Shown here: piece by piece, positions 19,016-26,476 of the stretch
How positions within the stretch are numbered: position 1 is the first letter of the stretch
Layout: every line of letters starts with the position of its first letter
Source of the DNA: Streptomyces ficellus
Lineage (GTDB): Bacteria > Actinomycetota > Actinomycetes > Streptomycetales > Streptomycetaceae
DNA length: 64,000 nt
Reading direction: 5' to 3'
Assembly (NCBI RefSeq): GCF_030406405.1
Contig: NZ_JAUEPL010000041.1
Location: 1 to 64,000 of the forward strand
The notes under the pieces: generated by a model
Told to the model about the DNA's origin: nothing
Seen by the model: only the letters and a program-made list of their open reading frames with translations
Databases searched by the model: none
Program-made: the position numbers and the translations under genes

Positions 19016-21036
19016 CGGCCGAGGGCGAGGCCCGGCTGCCCGCGCCGCTCGGCGAGCCGTGCCAGGCTCTCCAGGGCGCGGGCGGTCTCGTACCCGGCCG
19101 CCATACCGCGCAGGGTGGCGAGCGCCCCGGACAGCCGGCTCTCCGCCTCGTCGAGCAGCCCGCGGTCGAGGTGCGCGCGGCCCAGCAGGGTGGCCGCGCG
19201 TGCGGCGTTGTACGTGTCGCCCGCCTCCAGCAGCGCCGTGTACGCCGCGTCGGCGTCGCCCGCCGCCTCCTCGGGCAGCCCCCGGCCGAGGGCGACGTCG
19301 GCCAGGTTGAGCCGGGCCAGCGCGCCGGCCCGCCGGTCGCCGCACGCCGGTAACGCCTCGGCGGCGCGGGCGTACAGCTCCGCCGCCCCGTCCAGCCGGC
19401 CGAGCCGCTGGTGCGCCAGGCCCCGGTAGTTGAGCGTGCGGGCGTACCCGAGCGCGTCGCCGCGGGCCTCGAAGATCCCGGCCGCCCGCTCGAACATCTC
19501 CAGGGCGCGTTCATGGCTCCCCAGGCCCAGCTCGCCCATCCCGCCGGAGGTGAGCATCCGGCACGCGGCCCGCTCGTCGCCCAGCTCCTCGGCCGCCGCG
19601 AGCCCCTCCGCGTGCGCCGCGCGCCACTGCTCGTAGAACTTGCGGCGCAGGAACAGCGGCCACAGGGCATCGGCGAGCTGCCACGCCACCTCCGGGAAGC
19701 CCGCCGGGCGTGCGCGGCGGATGACGGCCATCAGGTTGGGCAGCTCCCGTTCCAGCCAGTCCAGCGCGCCTTCGGGGGTCTCCGGGAACTCGGCCGTCAC
19801 CACGGGGCCGTAGTCGCGGGGCATGGTCCGGTGCTGGGGGTCGACGATCTCCTCGGCGCGGGTGGCGGTCGCGAGGTAATGGTCGGCGATACGGCGCAGG
19901 GCCGTGGCACGGTCCGCGGCGGACTCGTCCGCCTCCGCCTTGGCGGCGGCGTGCAGCCTTACCAGATCGTGGAAGCGGTAACGGTCCTCTCCGGCGTCGA
20001 TGAGGAGGTTCGCGTCGTGCAGTGTCTCCAGCAGTTCCGTCGCGTCCGCCGCCAGCGCCGCGGAGGCGACGGCGGCGCCGAACTCCCGCCCCGGATGCAG
20101 CCCCAGCAGCCGGTAGAGCCGCGCGACGCCGGACGGCAGGCCCTGGTACGACAGGTCCAGGGCCGCCCCCACGTTGTGGTCACCGTCGATGGCCAACGCC
20201 TCCAGCCGGTCGTGTTCCTCACTGAGCGCGCGCACCATCGTGGTGAGCCGCCGCCGGGGCCGCGCCGCGAGCCGCGCCCCGGCGACCCGCACCGCCAGGG
20301 GCAGCCCGGCACACAGCTCGACCAGCGCGCGGGCCTCGCGGGGCTGCGTGGCGACCCGGTCGTCGGCGAGCACGGCGGCCAGCAGCTCGACCGCCGCCTC
20401 GGGGCCGAGGGGTTCCAGGTGCAGCGCGTAGCAGCCGTCGACCGTCAGCCCCGGCATCCGCCAGCGGCTGGTCACCGCCGTCACGCTCCGCCCGCCCGGC
20501 AGCAGCGGCCGGACCTGCGCGGCGGTGGCGGCGTCGTCGAGCAGCACCACGAGCCGCCGCTCGGCGGTCAACGACCGGTACAGCGCCGCCCGTTCCGCGA
20601 TCGTCGCGGGCACCTGCGCGGCCGGCACGCCCAGCGCCCGTAGGAACCGGCTCAGCACCTCGTCCGGGCCGGCCGGACCGGCGGGCGACTGGGCGCCCAG
20701 ATCCGCGTACAGCTGGCCTCCCGGAAACCGGGGCCGTAACGAATGCAGCCAGGCCAGCGTGACGGCCGTCTTTCCCACCCCGCCCAGCCCGCTGACCGCC
20801 ACCAGCGCCGCATGCCCTTCCCGCTCGGCCCGCTCCCGGTGCCGCTCCAGCGCGCCCTGCTCCGCCTCCCGGTCGGTGATCGGCACCGACGGCGGCAACT
20901 GCCACGGCGCCCGCCCATCACCGGGCCCCGCCGCGCCCTCGATGTGGATGCCGCCGTACACGGCCCCCGCCTGCACGGCGGGCCCATGCACCGTCCCGCT
21001 CACGTCGTTGCGACCACTCCGCTCGTCCCCCCGCAC
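18907..21036 (-). CDS. NB-ARC / tetratricopeptide repeat regulator without DNA-binding domain
   Basis: A 709-residue STAND ATPase. A short N-terminal segment (SGTVHGPAVQAGAVYGGIHI) of the type seen on Streptomyces NB-ARC proteins precedes Walker A GLGGVGKTAV (about 80-90), Walker B LVVLLDDA, a winged-helix region and about seven C-terminal TPR units. No SARP or helix-turn-helix domain is seen. GTG 21036 was chosen because it has a GGAGGGGG ribosome site and starts the conserved N-terminus; an ATG upstream adds Arg-rich sequence. It probably acts as a signal-dependent scaffold. It converges on the GT-B/Thr-Gly pair with 109 bases of overlap. Confidence 0.85.
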   Translation of the reverse strand: MRGDERSGRNDVSGTVHGPAVQAGAVYGGIHIEGAAGPGDGRAPWQLPPSVPITDREAEQGALERHRERAEREGHAALVAVSGLGGVGKTAVTLAWLHSLRPRFPGGQLYADLGAQSPAGPAGPDEVLSRFLRALGVPAAQVPATIAERAALYRSLTAERRLVVLLDDAATAAQVRPLLPGGRSVTAVTSRWRMPGLTVDGCYALHLEPLGPEAAVELLAAVLADDRVATQPREARALVELCAGLPLAVRVAGARLAARPRRRLTTMVRALSEEHDRLEALAIDGDHNVGAALDLSYQGLPSGVARLYRLLGLHPGREFGAAVASAALAADATELLETLHDANLLIDAGEDRYRFHDLVRLHAAAKAEADESAADRATALRRIADHYLATATRAEEIVDPQHRTMPRDYGPVVTAEFPETPEGALDWLERELPNLMAVIRRARPAGFPEVAWQLADALWPLFLRRKFYEQWRAAHAEGLAAAEELGDERAACRMLTSGGMGELGLGSHERALEMFERAAGIFEARGDALGYARTLNYRGLAHQRLGRLDGAAELYARAAEALPACGDRRAGALARLNLADVALGRGLPEEAAGDADAAYTALLEAGDTYNAARAATLLGRAHLDRGLLDEAESRLSGALATLRGMAAGYETARALESLARLAERRGQPGLALGRYREALDLYAAAGRADSADARAVRTRVERLERAAPD

Positions 21037-21377
21037 CCGTCCCCCTCCCACCCGCGATGACCGGCTTCGGCGCACCCATCCTTTCCGTACACGTAATCGA
21101 TACCCGATGCCCCGCCGGCGAACTGCCCCCTGGCCCCAACCCGCCACAACGGCCGGAAGTGTTGGGCACGCCCGGCGTCGGCGGGCCGACCCGCCACGGT
21201 GGCCGGAACAAGCAGTACCGGGGCGTACCAGTGCCGACGGTACGGAACGCGACTCCCGACGCGGAGACCATCAGCCGACCGTCTTTGACACGGAAAGATG
21301 AATGCGAGGCACAGTCGCGGCCGAACGGGTGAACAAGCTCGGGAAGGCCCCCAGAAGCGCCTCTAACATCCGGCACC
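21037..21377. other. Intergenic region between divergent NB-ARC and DUF5949-like genes
   Basis: About 340 bases without a convincing gene. It must carry both divergent promoters. A TAACAT hexamer at 21366-21371, six bases before the ATG at 21378, could be a -10 element of a near-leaderless transcript. Nothing else stands out. Confidence 0.5.
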
Positions 21378-21881
21378 ATGACCTCTTCAACCGACGTACC
21401 CGCGAGGCAAGAAGGTTCCGTTCTGGGAACCCTCACCATTGTGCCTTGGACCAGTGAGCCTTCCTCCAACACTCCGCGGCTACCGTTTCTCACGGTGTAC
21501 TCGCTGGGTGACGGTCGTGACGGGCCCGAGGCCGGTGAGAAGGCGATGCGGGCCAATCTGGAGAAGCTCGGCCTGCCGGTGTCCGGCCGGCCGGTCGAAC
21601 TGCCCCGAGAGGCCAAGTCGGCCGTCACTCTGCTGGTGGAGGCCCAACAGGCCGTACTCACCACGCCGTTTCTGAAGGTGCAATGCCCCGTACCGCCGAA
21701 GTGGCAGGACGCCGCGCACAAGAACGGCACAGTCCATCTCATCTGCCTGACCCGCCCGTGGCCGCACGCCGCTCCGGGGCAGGAGATCAGCCCCGACCAG
21801 CTGCGTAGCTTCCTCGACGACGATGAACTCCGGTCGGCCAGCGCCCACTGCGTGGTTCCCGTCCTGCGGTTGCGCCGCTGA
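21378..21881 (+). CDS. DUF5949-like conserved Streptomyces protein
   Basis: A 167-residue soluble protein resembling the DUF5949 family found in Streptomyces. Family-like stretches are GTLTIVPWTSE, VYSLGDGRDGPEAGEKAM, VTLLVEAQQAVLTTPFLKVQC, ICLTRPWPHAAPGQEIS and a C-terminal VVPVLRLRR. There is no signal peptide or membrane segment. The function is unknown. It stands alone: 340 bases after the divergent NB-ARC gene and closed by a strong hairpin. Confidence 0.65.
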   Translation: MTSSTDVPARQEGSVLGTLTIVPWTSEPSSNTPRLPFLTVYSLGDGRDGPEAGEKAMRANLEKLGLPVSGRPVELPREAKSAVTLLVEAQQAVLTTPFLKVQCPVPPKWQDAAHKNGTVHLICLTRPWPHAAPGQEISPDQLRSFLDDDELRSASAHCVVPVLRLRR

Positions 21882-21953
21882 GACCGTCGCTCCAGCGCGG
21901 TTCGGTGGTGCGCACAGTGCGCGCACAGTGCCTCTGGACCAGGGATACGAGCC

Positions 21954-22005
21954 GGCCTCCCCCTCGGCCCGCCTCCGATCGATGGCGGCGGCCGAGGGGG
22001 AGGCC
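21954..22005 (+). terminator. Strong hairpin after the DUF5949-like gene
   Basis: A perfect 16-bp stem (ggcctccccctcggcc and its complement at 21990-22005) around a 20-base loop. No T run follows, so termination would rely on stem strength, as is common in Streptomyces. Confidence 0.65.
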
Positions 22006-22150
22006 ATCAGCTTTGCCCCACTCGGACTGAAGAGGATAGGTCAGTGACTACACCCTGATTGCCTCGTTGTTGGGTACGCAGAAACGAGCGCAGACAGGGG
22101 CCTGACCCTCGTGGGGCGGGCCGTAAAGTTTATCCTTTTAAGGACTCCTC

Positions 22151-22399
22151 ATGCGACGATCCCTTACGGTATGTGTTATGGCGGTAGCGGCCTTGGCGAC
22201 CGGAACCGCGGGAACCGCGCACGCTGTAGACGTTGCCGACGCATCCAGCCTTGATGGTATTCCGGCCGTTGCCCCTGATGGTATGAGTGCCGCGATCGAC
22301 GGGGCGGCACAGCAACCGACGAGCCTGGCGGCAGACGCGGGCGGCAAAGGCGTCCACAAGGTACTGCCGGAGGCAGGCAGGCTGGTACGCGCAGTCTGA
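22151..22399 (+). CDS. Small secreted protein, function unknown
   Basis: 82 residues. A typical signal peptide (RRSLTVCVMAVAALATGTAG, cleavage probably after AHA near residue 25) leaves a mature part of about 57 residues, acidic then Gly/Lys-rich (SLDGIPAVAPDGM, GGKGVHKVLPEAGRLV). No cysteines remain in the mature part. The ATG follows an AAGGAC ribosome site. The gene opens a run of small secreted proteins. Its tail resembles small Streptomyces secreted peptides, but I cannot name a family. Confidence 0.65.
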   Translation: MRRSLTVCVMAVAALATGTAGTAHAVDVADASSLDGIPAVAPDGMSAAIDGAAQQPTSLAADAGGKGVHKVLPEAGRLVRAV

Positions 22400-22748
22400 T
22401 CGGATGAGCGCAGTGAGCGCCGGGGAACACTTCGCCGAAAATCAACGGCGTTGGTCAGGCGCAGGCGCTACTGGTGATGCCTGCGGCGGAAGCCGACACG
22501 GTACGTGCGCGGCTACGCCGGCCGGCACGGTCGAGTATGGTTCCGCCGGACCGGCATATCACTGAGCGGGTGTGTTCATCGGACCCCGGCTTGGGTGCCG
22601 GATTAAAAAGCTCGTCGTGAAGTCGCACGAATCCGGTGTCTGGGTGATTGTCAAAGCCCCGGGGAAACGTCCGCTCGGGGGAGCCGGTTAGAGAGGGTGC
22701 TGCCGTTTCATCGGGAGACGTCGCCCAAGCGCTAGGAAGGTAAACGCC
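22400..22748. other. Intergenic region before the secreted-peptide tandem
   Basis: About 350 bases with no convincing coding frame; short open frames here lack ribosome sites and codon bias. It should contain the promoter of the first two-cysteine peptide gene. Unlike the other two copies, this upstream sequence does not share the repeated leader. Confidence 0.45.
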
Positions 22749-23030
22749 ATGGATGTGAAGAAGATTGTCGCGGGGTCCGTCCTGACATTGACTGCTACTG
22801 GAGTGGCTGTCACGCCCGCGATGGCCGACGAAGAGGTCCGCGGCCACTACTCGCAGAGCGTCGAGATCATCCGTGACATCTGCCCCACCATTCAGGACAT
22901 CGACGTCATCACCGTCGAGGTGCTGGATGAGGCCCGCACGTTCCAGTGCAATGAGATTCGTCAGGGTTCGAAGGTGAGCGACAGCTCTTCCGCCCCGGCG
23001 CTGCCCATCCTCGGGCATGTAATCAACTGA
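22749..23030 (+). CDS. Tandem secreted two-cysteine peptide, copy 1
   Basis: 93 residues. The signal peptide (about 1-26, ending TPAMA) is followed by an acidic mature peptide of about 67 residues, DEEVRGHYSQSVEIIRDIC and onward. Two cysteines (about 45 and 67) are separated by 21 residues that include an alternating strand-like DIDVITVEVLD. The Ser-rich tail ends APALPILGHVIN. The ATG has a good AGGAAGG ribosome site. Copies 2 and 3 follow on the same strand. The two-cysteine, exported, short layout recalls chaplins in size only; no sequence match to chaplins or rodlins is visible. Function unknown. Confidence 0.8.
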   Translation: MDVKKIVAGSVLTLTATGVAVTPAMADEEVRGHYSQSVEIIRDICPTIQDIDVITVEVLDEARTFQCNEIRQGSKVSDSSSAPALPILGHVIN

Positions 23031-23083
23031 ATCGGGACACCGTTTGTTCGGTGTCGTGAACGCCCTTTCACCAGGGGAAACGG

Positions 23084-23121
23084 GCCCCGGTCCTGCGCGA
23101 TCAGCCGCACAGGCCCGGGGC
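23084..23121 (+). terminator. Hairpin terminator after peptide copy 1
   Basis: Stem gccccgg...ccggggc with further inner pairing, followed by tttgtg. A smaller 7-bp hairpin (gacaccg/cggtgtc, 23036-23055) sits directly after the stop codon and recurs in weaker form after copy 2. Confidence 0.65.
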
Positions 23122-23353
23122 TTTGTGCTGAATACCGCGCGTTTGCGAACGATGGTGGGCCGCGCCGAGGCCGAGTGGATCCTCATACGTAGTGCTCATC
23201 CTCAAAAACAACCGCATTGCCCGGCTGGCCGGTTGCTGCAAGTGGATGAATCGGCATGACAGTCCGGAACTCCAAGGGTGTGAAGTCGGTTAGTAGTCCG
23301 TCGGCACTCACCAGTAAGTGGGGCCGCTATCACGCACAAGGAAGGCAACGCAA

Positions 23354-23635
23354 ATGAACGCCAAGAAGGTCCTCGCTGGTTCGATGCTGACGCTGGCTGC
23401 GACGGGCGCGGCAGTCACGCCGGCCATGGCCGACGAAGAGGTGCACGGCCACTACTCGCAGAACATCGAGATCATCCGTGACATCTGCCCCACCATCCAG
23501 GACATCGACGTCATCACCGTCGAGGTGCTGGATGAGGCCCGCACGTTCCAGTGCAATGAGATCCGCCAGGGCTCGAAGGTGAGCGACAGCTCTTCCGCCC
23601 CGGCGCTGCCCATCCTCGGGCAGGTCCTCAACTAA
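23354..23635 (+). CDS. Tandem secreted two-cysteine peptide, copy 2 (mosaic)
   Basis: 93 residues with the same layout as copy 1: signal peptide MNAKKVLAGSMLTLAATG... to AMA, cysteines at about 45 and 67. The N-terminal 72 residues are identical to copy 3, whereas the C-terminal 21 (GSKVSDSSSAPALPILG...) match copy 1. Synonymous sites agree: atccgt and acgttccagtgcaat are shared with copy 1, not with copy 3. ATG 23354 was chosen over an in-frame ATG at 23318 because of the AAGGAAGG ribosome site and alignment with the other copies. An own terminator follows. Confidence 0.85.
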   Translation: MNAKKVLAGSMLTLAATGAAVTPAMADEEVHGHYSQNIEIIRDICPTIQDIDVITVEVLDEARTFQCNEIRQGSKVSDSSSAPALPILGQVLN

Positions 23636-23691
23636 ATCGTTGGACACCGTTTATCTGGTGTCCTGTGAGCCCTCTCGCCGAGGGAGAGTGT

Positions 23692-23735
23692 GCCCCGAAC
23701 TGTGCGACCAACGCACGGGTCGGGGCCTATTTTTA
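23692..23735 (+). terminator. Intrinsic terminator after peptide copy 2
   Basis: Long stem gccccga...tcggggc with inner pairing of ctgtgcg and cgcac, then ctattttt. The T run makes this the clearest Rho-independent terminator of the region. Confidence 0.8.
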
Positions 23736-23917
23736 TGGCGAGTTCCCGCTCCACCGGTCAGCAAGAGCGCGTGAGATTATGTGACACGCTCACTTATTGC
23801 TGCAAGTGGATGAATGGGGATGACGGTCCGGAACTGCAAGGGCCTGAAGTCGGTTATCAGGCTGTCGGCACTCACCACTAAGTGCTGTAGCTACCACGCA
23901 CAAGGAAGGCAACGCAA

Positions 23918-24199
23918 ATGAACGCCAAGAAGGTCCTCGCTGGTTCGATGCTGACGCTGGCTGCGACCGGCGCGGCAGTCACGCCGGCCATGGCCGACGA
24001 AGAGGTGCACGGCCACTACTCGCAGAACATCGAGATCATTCGCGACATCTGCCCCACCATCCAGGACATCGACGTCATCACCGTCGAGGTGCTGGATGAG
24101 GCCCGCACCTTCCAGTGCAACGAGATCCGCCAGAAGTCGTCGGTCAAGGACGACTCCGCTGCGCCGGCCCTTCCCATCCTCGGGGCTGTCATCGACTGA
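23918..24199 (+). CDS. Tandem secreted two-cysteine peptide, copy 3
   Basis: 93 residues. Identical to copy 2 through residue 72, then a diverged tail (KSSVKDDSAAPALPILGAVID) that keeps the acidic/Ser character and the PALPILG motif. Signal peptide about 1-26; cysteines at about 45 and 67. It has the same leader and AAGGAAGG ribosome site as copy 2. A perfect 13-bp hairpin follows. Three separately terminated copies suggest dosage or differential expression. Function unknown. Confidence 0.85.
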   Translation: MNAKKVLAGSMLTLAATGAAVTPAMADEEVHGHYSQNIEIIRDICPTIQDIDVITVEVLDEARTFQCNEIRQKSSVKDDSAAPALPILGAVID

Positions 24200-24228
24200 A
24201 CGAAGTAGATGAGGCAGGCTCTACTGCA

Positions 24229-24264
24229 ACGTCGGGGCCGCTATATCCGCTGCGGCCCCGACGT
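24229..24264 (+). terminator. Terminator after peptide copy 3
   Basis: Perfect 13-bp stem (acgtcggggccgc and complement) around a 10-base loop, 30 bases after the stop codon. Confidence 0.75.
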
Positions 24265-24414
24265 AGTGCGTTACAGCTCGCCACGCCCGATCCGGCAGCC
24301 GCCGAGTGACCTGCACAGCCGTGTGACCATACACGTGAACAAGCGATATGCGAGGATCCGCATAATCGCACCCGGCGCACCAGTCGGGCGGTAACACCGA
24401 GGCCCATGCGTGCG

Positions 24415-24461
24415 AAAAGCCTGTGGCTCCTGATCTTCTGATCGAGGAGCCACAGGCTTTT
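24415..24461. terminator. Bidirectional terminator between converging small secreted-protein genes
   Basis: Perfect 17-bp stem (aaaagcctgtggctcct and complement), with A and T runs at its two ends, so it can act on both strands. It separates peptide copy 3 from the minus-strand 72-residue gene. Confidence 0.85.
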
Positions 24462-24497
24462 CTTGGTATTACACTCGCCTTGCCGCGGACGTGGCTG

Positions 24498-24716
24498 TTA
24501 GTCCGCCACGCTTACGAAGGCGCCGTAGTGCTTCGATCCGCTGAAGATCCCGGTGTTGGAGGAGGTCTTGAGGGCTTCGAAGCTGCCCCCGCCCCATTCA
24601 GCGGCGACAATGCGGTCGCGGTGGTCGTCTCCGCTCTCGTGCGCGGCGGCGGACCCGGCCCCCAGTGCCACGGCGGCCGCAGCGACAGCTGCGCAAGTCA
24701 GAACCTTCTTAATCAT
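24498..24716 (-). CDS. Small secreted peptide precursor
   Basis: 72 residues from an ATG at 24716 preceded by a GGAGAG ribosome site. A classic signal peptide (MIKKVLTCAAVAAAAVALGAG, cleavage after SAAA or AHA, about residue 26) leaves a mature peptide of about 46 residues. That part is hydrophilic with DDHRDRIVAAEWGGGSF, SSNTGIFSGSKHYGAF and no cysteine. An upstream in-frame ATG would add a non-signal extension, so I rejected it. It converges with the two-cysteine peptides. No family recognised. Confidence 0.7.
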   Translation of the reverse strand: MIKKVLTCAAVAAAAVALGAGSAAAHESGDDHRDRIVAAEWGGGSFEALKTSSNTGIFSGSKHYGAFVSVAD

Positions 24717-25748
24717 GGTTTCTCTCCGAGTTGAACGGTCGGTCCGTCCCGTACTTGGGACAGGATTCCGCAGTGATGCTAGCCCCGACACCCAGCAGGT
24801 AAGCAGGCCGAGCATTTAGCTCACTCTTTCGAGACGGCGTTAAGTCCATTTGGCTGAAACGGCAACGCCGCATTCGTTTCTTATGCGTCACCGTTAATTC
24901 AGGCGCGATGTGCGTACCCGGCATGAGAAGGTGCCGGCCGATCCGTCGCGCCCTGCGGTGCTACGGGGGCCGATGACCGCGGCGGCGGTAGTGACTGAGC
25001 CGGGCTGGTGTCGGCGGCGCCGTCGCCGCGCGACCAGCACCAGAGATGTTCGGCTTCCTGCCGGACGGCGGGACGCCCAGTGCCCTGCCCGCCGGTCCAC
25101 CGCCGTCATCCGCAGCGGCGGGGGCGTCCCACCAGGGCGTCGTCGCGCCATTGACGGCGCCGAGCGTGGCTGGTGACCAGCCATCTGTCTTCTCCGGACC
25201 ACGGCAGACGGGGACCTTCACCCCCCTGTTCGAGGCGGGGGAAGGCGGGATACCGGCGCCCCGCCCAGCGCCTTCCGCACGACAGGCGACTGCCCTGGGC
25301 TGGACCACTGCCCGGTCGGTCGGGTAGGGAAAATTAGCCGTCAGGTGACGGCGGGCGGACCACAGCCATCTGACCTGGGAGACGAACCGAGCAGCGCCTG
25401 CACGCCGGCGTCAACAGCTCGGCATTGGTCAGCCTCGGCGGACAGCCCCAACACCGCGATCTCATAGCTGCAGACCGGCGACGGAGCGCGAGTCCTGACT
25501 TTGCCTGGAGGTACGTGACCCACCCGCCGACCGATCGGGGCCCGCGAACCTGCGGCTCGCCGCACACAGCCCGATTTTCCTCACTCAATGGCTGTGACCT
25601 GTGCGTTCTCCTCAGCGCGAGAGGATTCGCATGGGTCGACGGCACGTTTGTCTGCCGGCGGAGCCCAACCGCTCATGTCAGCGACAGAAACCAAACACGC
25701 GGCTGACCTGCGGTCATCTCATCTCCAGGCCGGACCGACCGCAGGGTT
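24717..25748. other. Roughly 1 kb without a convincing gene
   Basis: Short open frames occur on both strands (for example 25046-25327 on plus and 25341-25565 on minus). None has a good ribosome site, a recognisable family or consistent third-position GC. The stretch ends at a tRNA-Arg fragment. It may be decayed mobile DNA flanking an integration site. Confidence 0.5.
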
Positions 25749-25788
25749 TGCGCCCCCGGCAGGACTCGAACCTGCGGCCAAGCGCTTA
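25749..25788. repeat. Distal att-like direct repeat (copy of tRNA-Arg 3' half)
   Basis: Forty bases identical to 27332-27371, covering the 3' end, T arm and variable loop up to the anticodon loop of tRNA-Arg. It is in the same orientation and lies on the 3' side of the intact tRNA, exactly where an element integrated at the tRNA 3' end leaves its outer junction. Confidence 0.85.
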
Positions 25789-25817
25789 TCAAAGCGCTTG
25801 CTGTCATTTCCGGGGGC
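25751..25817 (-). pseudogene. tRNA-Arg-like remnant
   Basis: Read on the minus strand it has an intact 7-bp acceptor stem (GCCCCCG with CGGGGGC) and an intact T arm. However, the D arm is lost, and the anticodon arm is replaced by two copies of the self-complementary AAGCGCTT around TGAT. At 67 bases it cannot fold as a normal tRNA. It is most simply the outer junction of an integrated element. Confidence 0.65.
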
Positions 25818-25838
25818 CTTTGGCTGATGACCGCCCCT

Positions 25839-25879
25839 CGTGCCTTCGCCCTGGCTCATGGGGACAGGGCGAAGGCACG
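25839..25879 (-). terminator. Hairpin after the VOC-family gene
   Basis: Perfect 15-bp stem (cgtgccttcgccctg and complement) with an 11-base loop, 12 bases beyond the stop of the minus-strand VOC gene. Confidence 0.7.
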
Positions 25880-25890
25880 TTCGCGGCCAC

Positions 25891-26319
25891 TCAGTCGATG
25901 CAGAACTCGTTGCCCTCGATGTCCAGCATCGGGATGCACGAATCATTGCCGTCGTACAGCGTGCGCACGTGCACCGCACCGAGCGGGACCAGTCGTGCGC
26001 ATTCCGCCTCAAGGGCGGCGAGGCGCTCTTCCCCCACGAGTCCGGTGCCGACCCGCACATCAAGATGCAGCCGGTTCTTGGCGGCCTTCCCCTCGGGGAC
26101 ACGCTGGAAGTACAGCCGCGGGCCCACCCCTGAGGGGTCGACGCAGGCGAACCAGGAATCCCGCTGCTCAGGTGGCTGCGAGCGCTTGAAATCGTCCCAA
26201 GTGGCAAACCCCGCCGGTGGCGGCGGTATGACGTACCCCAGCACCTCGCACCAGAAACGAGCGAGCCGCTCGGGTTCTGCGCAGTCGAAGGTCACTTGGA
26301 ACTTCTTGATCGGCGTCAT
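25891..26319 (-). CDS. VOC (glyoxalase/bleomycin-resistance) superfamily protein
   Basis: 142 residues with the paired beta-alpha-beta-beta-beta units of the vicinal-oxygen-chelate fold. The first is FQVTFDCAEPERLARFWCEVLGY, the second KNRLHLDVRVGTG...HVRTLYDGND and the C-terminal PMLDIEGNEFCID. Potential metal ligands are His in RLHLDV and Glu in EGNEFC. Family members are dioxygenases, isomerases or antibiotic-sequestering proteins; the substrate cannot be read from the sequence. It is the gene nearest the outer end of the tRNA-bounded island and has its own terminator. Confidence 0.85.
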   Translation of the reverse strand: MTPIKKFQVTFDCAEPERLARFWCEVLGYVIPPPPAGFATWDDFKRSQPPEQRDSWFACVDPSGVGPRLYFQRVPEGKAAKNRLHLDVRVGTGLVGEERLAALEAECARLVPLGAVHVRTLYDGNDSCIPMLDIEGNEFCID

Positions 26320-26476
26320 CGGGTAACTGTACGGGCGCGTGCCGGCACCGAGGCTCCGGGCGCCATCTCCGCGCAGATCGAGGTCTCGCGTGCCGTGAGT
26401 TGGCGAAGGGCAGTGATGTCCGCGACCGGGAGTGGAACCACCCTGGCTTCCGGCGCAGGGCGGGACCGACGCGGTA

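Larger units (their letters stand above)
23231..24199 (+). repeat. Tandem duplication of leader plus peptide gene (copies 2 and 3)
   Basis: The two units start with the same leader (ttgctgcaagtggatgaat at 23233 and 23797) and run through the ribosome site aaggaaggcaacgcaaatg into the genes. The gene starts are 564 bases apart. Leader identity is high but not perfect, while the signal peptide and first half of the genes are nearly identical. Confidence 0.85.

Noticed and set aside
22749..24199. Chaplin or rodlin genes
   Set aside because: Only size, secretion and cysteine number fit; the Asn/Val/Gly-rich chaplin and rodlin sequence patterns are absent.
25046..25327. Possible 93-residue gene between the secreted peptides and the tRNA remnant
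   Set aside because: Third-position GC is only moderate, no ribosome site or family was seen, and the opposite strand is equally open.
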